Assembly (NCBI RefSeq): GCF_025148285.1
Contig: NZ_CP102268.1
Location: 620,001-684,000 of the forward strand
Direction of reading: 5' to 3'
DNA: 64,000 bases
Origin: Marvinbryantia formatexigens DSM 14469
Lineage (GTDB): Bacteria; Bacillota; Clostridia; Lachnospirales; Lachnospiraceae
The notes under the pieces are model-generated. The model saw only the letters and a list, made by a program, of their open reading frames with translations, did not search any database and was not told the origin of the DNA. A program made the position numbers and the translations under genes. Shown one piece after another: positions 7,351 through 15,038 of this stretch; within the stretch, counting starts at the first letter, position 1, and each line of letters starts with the position of its first letter.

Positions 7351-7984
7351 GTTTTTTGTCACTCCTCAGATTATTTATGCGATTTTCTATGCTTTTCTGA
7401 AATGCATTCTCTGAAAGCTGCGGATCCTTCGTTTCCTGCCATATGCTGCACGGAAGAATATCACATTCTGCACAATTCACCATTCTCTTCTTCCGGACGG
7501 CACACGCATAAATGGGACACGGCTTTCCTTCCGGCGCATGAAACACCCTGCCCTGCAGCTCATTGCAGCCCTGACACATCGTTCCATAGTATCCGCAGGC
7601 GGCACATTCTGTCCCACAGCAGCTCAGTCCGAGAATTTCCCTCTGTTTCTTTTTACTGAAACCGGAAAGCACCAGCCGGTAGGACTTATCCAGCATCCCC
7701 TTCAGCAGCTCATCCGGTACTTCACCATCCGGCTTTATGGAGTTCCAATGCAGCTTATCAGAATAATACCCAGGTATAATATCCTCATACTGTGTTCTGA
7801 AAAATTCTCCCTCCGCAGGCTCCAGTTTCAGATTGATATAATAAGGCTTTCCATCTGCGCCCAGGCAGATTGCCGCAAACATCTTTCCGCCGACATGATA
7901 ACGTATCCAGTTCCATGTCTCCTGCAAATCTTTTGTAACGCCACGCTTCTGCAACAAATAAGTGTCCATCCATTCATATCTCAT
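7340..7984 (-). CDS. MmcQ/YjbR-type domain fused to a Cys-rich DUF3795-like domain
   Basis: The 214-residue protein has two parts. Residues 1-120 (MRYEWMDTYLLQKRGVTKD, GGKMFAAICLG, LHWNSIKPDG) match the MmcQ/YjbR fold, often called DNA-binding-like. Residues 125-195 carry CCGTECAACGYYGTMCQGC, CPIYACA and CAECDILPC, a Cys cluster like DUF3795, probably metal binding. The ATG at 7984 follows GGAAGGGAG; the in-frame extension to 8038 reads into the repeat array and is unlike the family. The gene ends inside the start of the GyrI-like gene. Function unknown; such fusions occur in clostridial genomes. Confidence 0.75.
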   Translation of the reverse strand: MRYEWMDTYLLQKRGVTKDLQETWNWIRYHVGGKMFAAICLGADGKPYYINLKLEPAEGEFFRTQYEDIIPGYYSDKLHWNSIKPDGEVPDELLKGMLDKSYRLVLSGFSKKKQREILGLSCCGTECAACGYYGTMCQGCNELQGRVFHAPEGKPCPIYACAVRKKRMVNCAECDILPCSIWQETKDPQLSENAFQKSIENRINNLRSDKKHGI

Positions 7985-8033
7985 AATGTTCTCCCTTCCT
8001 GCTTCCGGGCATTTTCCCTCCCGCATCAGCAGT

Positions 8034-8201
8034 CTCATATTATTTTTGTGTCCACGCCTGCATCGATAATCTCATATGCTTTTAGTGTCCCCGCCTGCAT
8101 CAGTAATCTCATATGCTTTTAGTGTCTCCGCCTGCATCGGTAAGCTCATATGCTTTTAGTGTCTCCGCCTGCATCGGTAAGCTCATATGCTTTTAGTGTC
8201 T
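8034..8201. repeat. 37-bp tandem repeat across the 3' end of the WYL regulator gene
   Basis: CTCATATGCTTTTAGTGTC recurs at 8071, 8108, 8145 and 8182, each 37 bases apart, with a diverged copy at 8034; two units (8108 and 8145) are identical. The stop codon of the regulator (8146-8148) lies in the 8145 unit, so its last 15 or so residues are repeat-encoded and the rest of the array is 3' flank. Because 37 is not a multiple of three, the copies are out of phase. Confidence 0.93.
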
Positions 8202-9084
8202 TCTCCAGCGCTTCACACAGTTGTGTCCGCAGCTCCTGCGGCTCCAGCAGCACTGCCTTATCCCGAAAAGACAAAAGCCATGTGATGAGATTTTCCGCAT
8301 CCGTGTAATCCGCCTTAAAAAGCAGTCTTCCATCCTGCTGCACCGTGAAGCAATCCGTGCCAAACTCTTCCACCAGACGCCATTTGCACTCCGGCGCAAA
8401 CAGAGCTTTCACACGTATCCCGCCCGGAAAAATGCGCTCATTCCGCAAATCCGGCACAGGCACCGACCTTTTTTCAAATGTATTTTCTGTCACCTGCAGC
8501 TCTTCCATCCGGTTCAACTTAAACAATCTGTAATCTCTGCGTTGCCCGCACCATCCCCACACATACCAGCTCGACCATTGGAAAATCAGATAATACGGCT
8601 CAATTCGCCTCCTGCTCTCCCCTCCGGAGGAATAATACTTAAATTCTATTTCCAGGCAGCAATCTATGGCGTTGCGTATCTGCTCAATCTTCGGCGCAAG
8701 AGAAACCTTATACCAGGATGAAAGATTAATCAGTATCGACTGATTTCCCGTCATAAAATCCGAAGCTCCCGCGGACAGCTTATCCATCAGCCTTTTGTAA
8801 TGATTCGTTCCATGAATACTGTCCAGACTGCGAAGTCCCGCCAGAATATCCCGCATCTCTGCACTTGTCAGAAGCGCACGGTCCACCCTGTAATTTTCCA
8901 TAATGGAAATCCCGCCATTTATTCCCTGCTTTGTCACAATCGGAATCCCTGCCCTGCACAGACTGTCGATATCCCGGCTGATTGTTCTTCTGGATACCTC
9001 AAACTGTTCCGCGAGTTCCGGTGCCGTCACAGATTCTTTTTGTAACAAAATAGATAAAATTCCAATTAACCGGTCAATCTTCAT
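8146..9084 (-). CDS. HTH and WYL-domain transcriptional regulator
   Basis: A 312-residue DeoR-type regulator. Residues 1-60 form the HTH (MKIDRLIGILSILLQKE, LAEQFEVSRRTISRDIDSL). The WYL domain follows in the middle (YYLIFQWSSWYVWGWC, residues about 170-185) with a WCX-like C-terminal domain. WYL proteins usually sense a nucleic acid or nucleotide ligand and control nearby genes. The ATG at 9084 follows CAGGAGATAGAG; a longer frame to 9162 has no such site. It is divergent from the C45-type hydrolase gene, a likely target. The C-terminus (AYELTDAGGDTKSI) lies in the 37-bp repeat array and may have been altered by it. Confidence 0.88.
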   Translation of the reverse strand: MKIDRLIGILSILLQKESVTAPELAEQFEVSRRTISRDIDSLCRAGIPIVTKQGINGGISIMENYRVDRALLTSAEMRDILAGLRSLDSIHGTNHYKRLMDKLSAGASDFMTGNQSILINLSSWYKVSLAPKIEQIRNAIDCCLEIEFKYYSSGGESRRRIEPYYLIFQWSSWYVWGWCGQRRDYRLFKLNRMEELQVTENTFEKRSVPVPDLRNERIFPGGIRVKALFAPECKWRLVEEFGTDCFTVQQDGRLLFKADYTDAENLITWLLSFRDKAVLLEPQELRTQLCEALEKTLKAYELTDAGGDTKSI

Positions 9085-9230
9085 CTCTATCTCCTGTTCC
9101 CTGCCAGTATAACACCCCAAACCTGTCATCTGTGTGTCCTGTTTTTTCAAATTATACCACAAAATCTGACACTCCGTTCAGGTCTTTGCACTTAACTGTT
9201 AAAACGGTGAAAAATGATACAAAAGAAGAC

Positions 9231-9260
9231 TTGACAAAAATTTTTTATTCTTTTACTCTT
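9231..9260 (+). promoter_or_regulatory. Likely promoter of the C45-type hydrolase gene
   Basis: A perfect TTGACA (9231-9236) is followed after 18 bases by TACTCT (9255-9260). It lies about 100 bases before the ATG, leaving a leader that contains the dispersed hairpin element. Confidence 0.45.
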
Positions 9261-9292
9261 TTCTCAGAGTTGCCGGCAGCTCTCCAGCATCA

Positions 9293-9337
9293 ATCAAAAC
9301 CCCGCTGCAAGCACGACACCTGACTCGTTGCTCGCGG
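9293..9337 (+). repeat. Dispersed CCGCTGCAAGCA hairpin element, short copy
   Basis: ATCAAAACCCCGCTGCAAGCA is followed directly by CGACACCTGACTCGTTGCTCGCGG. The ends can pair imperfectly (CCGC-T-GCAA with TTGC-TC-GCGG). It matches the two ends of the longer copy at 46016-46108 with the middle missing. It lies in the 5' leader of the hydrolase gene, a few bases before its AGGAGAG. Confidence 0.7.
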
Positions 9338-9358
9338 AAAAAAAGGAGAGCAATTTTT

Positions 9359-10522
9359 ATGTATCATCACATATTTTCGTGGAATCACTACGATATTGGT
9401 TTTCAATGGGGTTCCCTGCTGGCTGCAAACAGCAATTTTATTTTAGAAAACATCCCTTTTCCACTTGACGGGGAGCGCACAGGCTTTTCCGAAAAGTGTC
9501 TGCCTCTTTATAAGCAGTATTTTCCGGAAATTCTGGAAGAAATCCAGGGCATTGCCGATGGGCAGAGCTGCGCGGCATCCAAAATACATGCCTTTTTATT
9601 CAGTATGTACGCCTTACCGCCGGCATGTCATTGTTCCTGTTTTGCGGTATCTGCCAAAAGACAGATTCTTTTGGGAAGAAACAGTGATTTTCTTACAATG
9701 CTTGAAGAGACAAACCGAAATGTCATATATGATTTTGAGACAGGTTCATATGCCTTTACAGGAAATACTACCGCCTTTGTTCAGATGGAAGATGGCATCA
9801 ACGAAAAAGGACTTGCAGTCGGACTGACTTCTGTTTTCCCCCGTATGATAAAACCGGGATTGAATGCCGGAATGCTGCTGAGATACTTTCTGGAAAAATG
9901 CACCTGCACAGAACATGCACTGGAAGAGCTGAAGCGCCTTCCTGTCAGCTCTGCGCAGACCATTATTTTCGCGGATATCTCCGGCAATATCGCATTAGCA
10001 GAATGTGATGCCCGGCAGATTGTTATCACGCGCTCATCCGCTGACGCTCCTTATGTATGCGCCACAAATTGTTTTCATGCTGATGTACTGCGGACGCCGT
10101 CTGATATATTTCCGTCGGCTACCTATTCCAGTACATTGTCGTCAGACCTGCAATATGATGCACCATTTCCCGGTGTGCAGTCCGGTATATTTCCACCGGC
10201 TACCCGTTCCGGTACATCCGCGCCAGGCAGTTACAACGGCGCCGGGATGAATTCTCCAATTTCTTTTCCGGACGACTGGAAAGCAGAGTTGCGCTATCAG
10301 ACCCTTACCCGTACTTTGTCACATAATGCGGACAACTTCACTCTCCGGGATGGTATGGACCTGTTATCCGGGAAAAAGGGATTTCTCTGCCAGTATGACC
10401 GGAAATCCGGCAGAGATACCGTATGGTCTGTCCTTTATGATTTGAGTAACCATAATATTTACCGCGCAGAGGGAAATCCGCCAGAACAGCCTTACCGGGA
10501 AGACGACTGTTTTATTTTCTGA
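9359..10522 (+). CDS. C45-family Ntn amidohydrolase / acyltransferase-like protein
   Basis: A 387-residue protein of the linear amide C-N hydrolase superfamily (peptidase C45, penicillin acyltransferase-like). Cys92 in HCSCFAVS aligns with the autocatalytic Cys of the usual CSSFAV motif; LLGRNSDF follows as expected, and GLAVGLTSVF and TNCFHAD are family landmarks. Such enzymes self-cleave before the Cys and hydrolyse or transfer acyl groups on amides. An unusual Ser/Thr/Pro-rich insert (residues 245-295) contains an internal duplication (IFPSATYSS / IFPPATRSG). There is no signal peptide, so it is cytoplasmic. AGGAGAG precedes the ATG. It is divergent from the WYL regulator, its probable controller. 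Confidence 0.78.
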   Translation: MYHHIFSWNHYDIGFQWGSLLAANSNFILENIPFPLDGERTGFSEKCLPLYKQYFPEILEEIQGIADGQSCAASKIHAFLFSMYALPPACHCSCFAVSAKRQILLGRNSDFLTMLEETNRNVIYDFETGSYAFTGNTTAFVQMEDGINEKGLAVGLTSVFPRMIKPGLNAGMLLRYFLEKCTCTEHALEELKRLPVSSAQTIIFADISGNIALAECDARQIVITRSSADAPYVCATNCFHADVLRTPSDIFPSATYSSTLSSDLQYDAPFPGVQSGIFPPATRSGTSAPGSYNGAGMNSPISFPDDWKAELRYQTLTRTLSHNADNFTLRDGMDLLSGKKGFLCQYDRKSGRDTVWSVLYDLSNHNIYRAEGNPPEQPYREDDCFIF

Positions 10523-10629
10523 ACCCGTTTCCGGATACAATGGCATCTATCCTGAATTTCCATGTACGCCACCAGGATACCGTACGGCATCCGCACCCAG
10601 GCACTGCACGGATATCACATTCTAATAAT

Positions 10630-10675
10630 GGCAGTAATTTTGTCCGGCTATACTTTCCGCGACAAAATTACTGCC
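10630..10675. repeat. Perfect 15-bp hairpin between convergent genes
   Basis: GGCAGTAATTTTGTC (10630-10644) and GACAAAATTACTGCC (10661-10675) form a perfect stem with a 16-base loop. It sits between the convergent hydrolase and TipA-like genes. The same arm (GGCAGCAATTTTG) recurs in the palindrome at 26086-26132, so it belongs to a dispersed family and is not a one-off terminator. Confidence 0.8.
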
Positions 10676-10692
10676 AGCAGCTTTTTCCATAG

Positions 10693-11280
10693 TTACATCT
10701 TTTTATAAAATTCTCCGACAGCCGCCGCAAAAAAATCCGCGGTTCCAGCGCCATATTGTTTGTCCAGCGCCGTCCTCGCCTGTTCATTTGTCTGATAAAG
10801 CGCTGCCAAATCCTTCACGATTGCCTCTGCGTCTTTTATCTGGTACAGTTGTCTGGAAACGAAATCATATTCTCCAATGATTTCTTTAACCGGAAAGCCG
10901 GAAGGTTCCTCTCCCCGCTTATCCGCAAGCTTCTTCATCACCGCGTCCAGGCGCTTCTGATATGCCGCAAAGATATCCGGGTTTGTCGGCTGCGCTCCTT
11001 CCAGTACCTGCTCCTTACTTCCATACCACTCCACCAGCTTCTGGAAATTTTTCTGAGCCTGTTCTCCGGACGCATTTTTCACAAACATTTTGTGAAATTC
11101 TGCTTCCTGCTCTGCCGCATCCTTCCCCATCATTTTCGCATCACTCATTTTAGATGTTGCGCCGCCGTTTGCCGCAATGTAGTTTCCCATAAACTGTTTT
11201 TTCTGCTCATCCGATAGATTTCCCATAACAGCCCGATAAAGCTGCTCTATGTCCTCCTGGTTAAATACTGCAAAATCCAT
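10693..11280 (-). CDS. TipAS-type drug-binding domain, internal start
   Basis: Within the TipAL-like gene, an ATG at 11280 follows AAAGGAGAGAACAGG, a ribosome binding site as good as that of the full gene. It opens a 195-residue protein (MDFAVFNQEDIEQLYRAVMG through VGEFYKKM) that is the TipAS antibiotic-recognition domain alone. In Streptomyces tipA is known to produce both TipAL and a separate TipAS from an internal start. Here the nonsense codon upstream would leave TipAS as the only product, which could sequester thiopeptide-like drugs but not bind DNA. That it is actually translated is inference from the start site. Confidence 0.62.
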   Translation of the reverse strand: MDFAVFNQEDIEQLYRAVMGNLSDEQKKQFMGNYIAANGGATSKMSDAKMMGKDAAEQEAEFHKMFVKNASGEQAQKNFQKLVEWYGSKEQVLEGAQPTNPDIFAAYQKRLDAVMKKLADKRGEEPSGFPVKEIIGEYDFVSRQLYQIKDAEAIVKDLAALYQTNEQARTALDKQYGAGTADFFAAAVGEFYKKM

Positions 11281-11607
11281 CCTGTTCTCTCCTTTCAAAA
11301 TATCGTCTATTGTAAAAATCAGACGCTCCAGGCGCTCTTTTTTCTGTTCCAGCATTTTTCGCTGTCCCAGCAAGATCTGATTTCTGTCAAGAGCAGGATT
11401 TTCCATAATGGACTTAATTTCCCGGAGAGGCAAATCAAATTCCCGGAAAAACAGAATTTGCTGCAGTCTTTCCAGCGCTTTATCGTCATAAAGCCTGTAG
11501 CCGGCATCACTGATTGCCTATGGCTTCAGCAACCCGATTTCATCATACCAGTGAAGCGTGCGCACGCTGATACCGGTCAGCGCAGATACCTCTTTTACCG
11601 TTCTCAT
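10693..11607 (-). pseudogene. TipAL-like MerR regulator with a nonsense codon
   Basis: From a strong ribosome binding site (GGAGGAAC) and ATG at 11607 the frame reads MRTVKEVSALTGISVRTLHW, a textbook MerR winged helix, then reaches LLKP and an in-frame TAG (11518-11520, codon 30) where the family has a sense codon. The same frame continues AISDAGYRLYDDKALERLQQ and on through a TipAS domain to 10693, 304 codons in all. Apart from that codon the gene is intact, and its promoter has the MerR 19-bp spacer. Full-length product cannot be made without readthrough. Confidence 0.82.
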
Positions 11608-11636
11608 TTACTGTTCCTCCTGTCCCCGACATCATC

Positions 11637-11667
11637 AGAATAATCCATCACGTCACGTGAGAGTCAA
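11637..11667 (-). promoter_or_regulatory. MerR-type promoter with 19-bp spacer and dyad
   Basis: On the minus strand TTGACT (11662-11667) and TATTCT (11637-11642) are separated by exactly 19 bases, the overlong spacer that MerR-family activators untwist. Inside the spacer TCACG-TGA-CGTGA is a perfect dyad, a likely operator. It lies 30 bases before the ATG of the TipAL-like gene, so the gene was probably self-activated. Confidence 0.75.
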
Positions 11668-11756
11668 GCACAAATTTACAGCCGCCAGAGAATTTTTATA
11701 AATCTTTTTCTAATCTGGCAGGAACAGTTTCCGCAGCCCGCCGCATATCACATACA

Positions 11757-11864
11757 ATACGTGAATTCCCTTATATTTCAGACACTCTTACCATACGTGA
11801 ATTCCCTTATATTTCAAGCACTCTTACAATACGTGAAATCCTTTGTATTTCAGACACTCTTCCA
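11757..11864. repeat. 36-bp tandem repeat, three copies, at the 3' end of the ACT gene
   Basis: ATACGTGAA recurs at 11757, 11793 and 11829, 36 bases apart. The 11829 unit is the end of the ACT gene; the other two lie in its 3' flank. Read on the minus strand each unit is exactly 12 codons including the stop (ECLKYKGFHVL-stop, ECLKYKGIHVW-stop), so the flank repeats the gene's own tail in frame. Confidence 0.92.
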
Positions 11865-12228
11865 CTTCTGCGGTATCATTTACATGAAGTACCATAATTG
11901 GACTTCCCTTTTCCCGGTCAAAGGACAGGTACAGATAATCTACGCTGATGTTGCTCTCATCCAGCGCCAGCAGCAGACGATTCAGATTACCAACCTCATC
12001 CGCCACCTCTATGCCCAGAACATCTGTTAACTTGCAAAGATATCCGGCTTCACACAAAGCTTTCATTGCCTCTTCCGGTTTGGATACCAGCATTCGAATA
12101 ATGCCATACTCTGCACTGTCGTTTGTGACAGAACCAAGAATATTAATATCATTTTCGGCAAGTATCCCGGTAATTTTCTGCATCGTCCCTTTCTTATTTT
12201 CTGCAAAAATCGCAAGCTGATTTAACAT
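11824..12228 (-). CDS. Tandem ACT-domain protein
   Basis: A 134-residue protein of two ACT domains (residues about 1-65 and 70-134): MLNQLAIFAENKKGTMQKIT begins the first, GNLNRLLLALDESNISVDYL the second. ACT domains bind amino acids and regulate enzymes; free-standing pairs like this occur in many clostridia and often sit beside phenylacetate-CoA ligase genes, though none is here. The ATG follows GGAGGAGAAAATT. The final 11 residues are the unit of the 36-bp array. Regulatory target unknown. Confidence 0.85.
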   Translation of the reverse strand: MLNQLAIFAENKKGTMQKITGILAENDINILGSVTNDSAEYGIIRMLVSKPEEAMKALCEAGYLCKLTDVLGIEVADEVGNLNRLLLALDESNISVDYLYLSFDREKGSPIMVLHVNDTAEVEECLKYKGFHVL

Positions 12229-12337
12229 AATTTTCTCCTCCGTTTATTCCCGGTCAGACATCACATTAACTTTTTGTGACAGGATGTCCGCCTAATTCCA
12301 TATCATTCTAGCACTATATAACAGTAACTGTCAAATA

Positions 12338-13678
12338 TCAGAGAATCACACGTATCCTTGTTCCAAGCTGCGTCCTTGACAGCACCTCAAAATGTCCATG
12401 ATGCTTATCAATAATCCATTTCGCAATGGAAAGTCCCAGACCGGTTCCCTGGAAACGCCTCGCATCGTCCGCTCTGTAGAAGCGCTCGAACATCTGGGCA
12501 ATGTCCTTTTCCGCCATGCCAATCCCCGCATCCTGCACCAGCAGATATACATGTCCGTCCCCGGTATAGCCGGTGCCAAGCAGAATTTCTTCCCCGTTTT
12601 CCGTATATTTTGCAGCGTTATCCACCAGAATCCGCACTGCCTGCTTCAGCATCGCCGCATCCGCCCGGATGATGATTTCTCCGTCTTCCATCCGGCAGCG
12701 GTACCTGTGATTCTCATCAATCATCAGTGATTCCTCATAAACTTCCCGCATCATATCATTAAGAGACACATTTTCCATAGTAAGCTTGTGCCTGCCGCTG
12801 TCGCCCCGCGCCAGGAACAGAAGCTGCTCAACCAGATGCTGCATGTGCTCCGATTCGTGGCTGATAGCCGTAATCGATTCATCCAGCACTTTTTCATCCT
12901 CCCTGCCCCACCGCGCCAGCATATTCGCGTATCCCTGAATCACTGCAATCGGTGTGCGCAGCTCATGAGACGCATCGTTTACAAACCTTGCCTGCTGCCG
13001 GTAGGAATCGCGCATCCTGATGAGAAGGTTGTTCATCGCCGCCTCTATTCCCTGCAGATCAGCGTCTCCAAAAGAAATCAGCTCTGCATCTTCCGGCTGC
13101 AGACTTGAAACCGCCTCTTCAATCTGCTGATATTTTTCTTCCGTAAACGTCATTTTGCTCAATTCGTCCGCTTTCAGGGCAATTTCATCAATCGGTGCAA
13201 GAATCCGGCGGATTTTCCGGCTCTCGCTGCCGTAAGAAAAAATCATTCCCATTACCTGGAAGAACAGAAGAACCAGCACCACCGTACCAATCACCTGCAA
13301 TGCCGGATACAAAGCAAGCCTTAGCAGAACCCTTCCGCTTTCATCTGTCACCACATATGTCACATTCTGCAGATACTGTGTTTCTGCCAGCGTCCTCATA
13401 TAATCCAGCCGAAGCTCTCCAAACCGCACCAGCTCCCGGTCAATTATCCATCCCACAAAAAGCAACACAAAAAGAAGCAGGTCCATTCCGGCATACAGAC
13501 CGAGCTTCTTTCCAATCCATGACATGTGAATTTTTCTTGCAATGGAAGTCATCCGCTTCGTTTCCGTGTTACTTTTTGTCTTCTCTGCCCGTCCTGCCTC
13601 TTTCCGCCCGTGTTTCGCCTCTTTTTGTTTATGTTTCGAATTTTTCTGCATCTTACCCGCGTCCTTCATCCTCCGCAT
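12338..13678 (-). CDS. Sensor histidine kinase
   Basis: A 446-residue membrane kinase. A Lys-rich N-terminal tail is followed by a membrane helix (LGLYAGMDLLLFVLLFVGW, about residues 59-77), a short extracellular loop, a second helix (LQVIGTVVLVLLFFQVMGMI) and a HAMP-like linker. The H box is FVNDASHELRTPIAVIQGY (His near residue 240), the N box ILVDNAAKYTE, then DAGIGM, FERFYRADD and GTGLGLSIAK. It pairs with the OmpR-type regulator upstream, whose stop it overlaps by 13 bases. ATG codons lie at 13678 and 13669; the second has GAGG close by. The signal is unknown, likely a cell-envelope cue. Confidence 0.9.
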   Translation of the reverse strand: MRRMKDAGKMQKNSKHKQKEAKHGRKEAGRAEKTKSNTETKRMTSIARKIHMSWIGKKLGLYAGMDLLLFVLLFVGWIIDRELVRFGELRLDYMRTLAETQYLQNVTYVVTDESGRVLLRLALYPALQVIGTVVLVLLFFQVMGMIFSYGSESRKIRRILAPIDEIALKADELSKMTFTEEKYQQIEEAVSSLQPEDAELISFGDADLQGIEAAMNNLLIRMRDSYRQQARFVNDASHELRTPIAVIQGYANMLARWGREDEKVLDESITAISHESEHMQHLVEQLLFLARGDSGRHKLTMENVSLNDMMREVYEESLMIDENHRYRCRMEDGEIIIRADAAMLKQAVRILVDNAAKYTENGEEILLGTGYTGDGHVYLLVQDAGIGMAEKDIAQMFERFYRADDARRFQGTGLGLSIAKWIIDKHHGHFEVLSRTQLGTRIRVIL

Positions 13679-14391
13679 GCATCCGGCGCTTCCGATTTTA
13701 TCACATATCCTACGCCGCGCACAGTCTGAATCATTTTAATCTGAAAAGCCTCGTCTATTTTGGCACGCAGAAAACGGATATAAACATCCACCACATTTGT
13801 TTCTCCCACATAATCATAGCCGCATACCCTGTTCAGCAAGACTTCCCGTGTAAGTACAATATCCTGGTTTTCCAGAAGTGTTTTCAGCATCTGGAATTCC
13901 CGGTTTGTCAGGATAATTTCTGTCCCGTCATATGTGACCTGGTGACGTTTTTCGGAAAGCTGCAGCCTGCCCCATCTGTACACGCCCGTTTCTTCTTCCT
14001 CCGGACGCCGCGCAGACCGCCGGGTGTCTCCGTGCAGCTTCAGCGCCACACGGATGCGCGCAAGCAGTTCCTCTATTGCAAACGGTTTTGTAATATAATC
14101 AACAGCTCCGGCATCCAGTCCCGCCACCTTGTCCATCACGGCATCCCGCGCTGTCAGCAGGATGACCGGCGTCGGTTTCTCCTGCTGCAGCCTCCGCAAA
14201 ACCTCCAGACCATTCAGCCCCGGAAGCATGATATCCAGCAGAATCAGAGCGAAATCACCGGACAGCGCAATTTCCAGCGCCTCTCTTCCATTCACAGCCT
14301 TGCTGACAGTATAGCCCTCATGCACCAGCTCCAGCTCTACAAACCGCGCCAGCTTTTCTTCATCCTCAACCACCAGAATATGTGCTCCCAT
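13666..14391 (-). CDS. OmpR-family response regulator
   Basis: A 241-residue regulator: receiver domain (HILVVEDEEKLARFV, phospho-Asp in ILLDIMLPG near residue 51, LLTARD, ITKPFAIEELLARI) and a C-terminal winged helix (LTNREFQMLKTLLENQDIVL, RVGGYD-type RVCGYDYVGETNVVDVYI, TVRGVGYVI). The ATG at 14391 follows AAAAGGGGATATT; the earlier ATG at 14409 overlaps the stop of the DUF4342 gene and lacks such a site, so initiation may be coupled but 14391 is favoured. It controls transcription with the kinase that follows, and probably its own operon. Confidence 0.93.
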   Translation of the reverse strand: MGAHILVVEDEEKLARFVELELVHEGYTVSKAVNGREALEIALSGDFALILLDIMLPGLNGLEVLRRLQQEKPTPVILLTARDAVMDKVAGLDAGAVDYITKPFAIEELLARIRVALKLHGDTRRSARRPEEEETGVYRWGRLQLSEKRHQVTYDGTEIILTNREFQMLKTLLENQDIVLTREVLLNRVCGYDYVGETNVVDVYIRFLRAKIDEAFQIKMIQTVRGVGYVIKSEAPDACGG

Positions 14392-14408
14392 AATATCCCC
14401 TTTTTTCA

Positions 14409-14933
14409 TTACAGTTTTTTAAATTCATCCTTCGCCTTATCCGCCATCTTGCTTGCCTGCTCCATCACCTTATTTGCTTCGTTGAGGTTATCCTTCCCCT
14501 CGAAGGAATACTGACACCCCAGAAACAGCCCGATGATAAGCGCCGGAACAAGAATCTGCCACATCAGCACCAGCGCAATCACTACCAGAACAATCGGCAC
14601 ACGGAGAATTTCTTTCTCCTTCCGTTTCACACAGAGGGAGTTGTCCAGACATTTGCGAATCACAATCCCGACCAGACGCCCAAGCTTGCGGAATATATTG
14701 TCATCGGCTTCCTTCTGCTCCTTTACCTTGTCCTTCACTGACACATATTGTGTCTGCTCCTCATAGCTGGTGGAGTATGTTTCCCTGGACGGACCCTGGG
14801 TCTTTCCGGATTTTTCCAGATAAACCATCGCATCCAGAAGATCCCAGTTGCTCGCCTCCAGCGCTTCCTTCGCCTCTTCATAAGTGACATTTGCGCGCGC
14901 CCTTAATTTTTCCACTTTTTCCAGTTGTTCCAT
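14409..14933 (-). CDS. DUF4342 protein with UBA-like domain
   Basis: A 174-residue protein whose N-terminal 45 residues (VEKLRARANVTYEEAKEALE, WDLLDAMVYLEK) match the UBA/TS-N-like helical fold of DUF4342. A linker follows, then a membrane segment (VPIVLVVIALVLMWQILVPALIIGLFLG split in two, about residues 112-140) and a Lys-rich tail. It is first in a three-gene unit with the response regulator and kinase. In other Firmicutes DUF4342 genes also accompany envelope-stress regulators, so it may be a target or accessory membrane protein. The ATG follows AAGGGAAGG. Confidence 0.82.
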   Translation of the reverse strand: MEQLEKVEKLRARANVTYEEAKEALEASNWDLLDAMVYLEKSGKTQGPSRETYSTSYEEQTQYVSVKDKVKEQKEADDNIFRKLGRLVGIVIRKCLDNSLCVKRKEKEILRVPIVLVVIALVLMWQILVPALIIGLFLGCQYSFEGKDNLNEANKVMEQASKMADKAKDEFKKL

Positions 14934-15038
14934 ATTCTTACCTTCCCTTTCCGAATGATTTTCCTGTTGATGGTAACTACTTTACCAGTGTTTTCTTAAT
15001 CATTCTTTGAAGAAAGATTAAAAACGGATTAAAGCCGG

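Noticed and set aside
8034-8201. Repeat array as a CRISPR
   Set aside because: Units follow each other directly with no unique spacers; the same is true of the 62-, 36- and 42-bp arrays, and no cas gene is present.
10523-10692. Hairpin at 10630-10675 as an ordinary terminator
   Set aside because: It has no T run, and its arm recurs elsewhere, so a dispersed repeat explains it better, though it may still slow polymerase.
11319-11510. Separate small gene at the break in the TipAL gene
   Set aside because: It is an out-of-frame shadow of the MerR region with no initiation site.
13195-14514. A 439-codon plus-strand frame opposite the kinase and response regulator
   Set aside because: The opposite strand encodes an unmistakable two-component system; this frame is its shadow.
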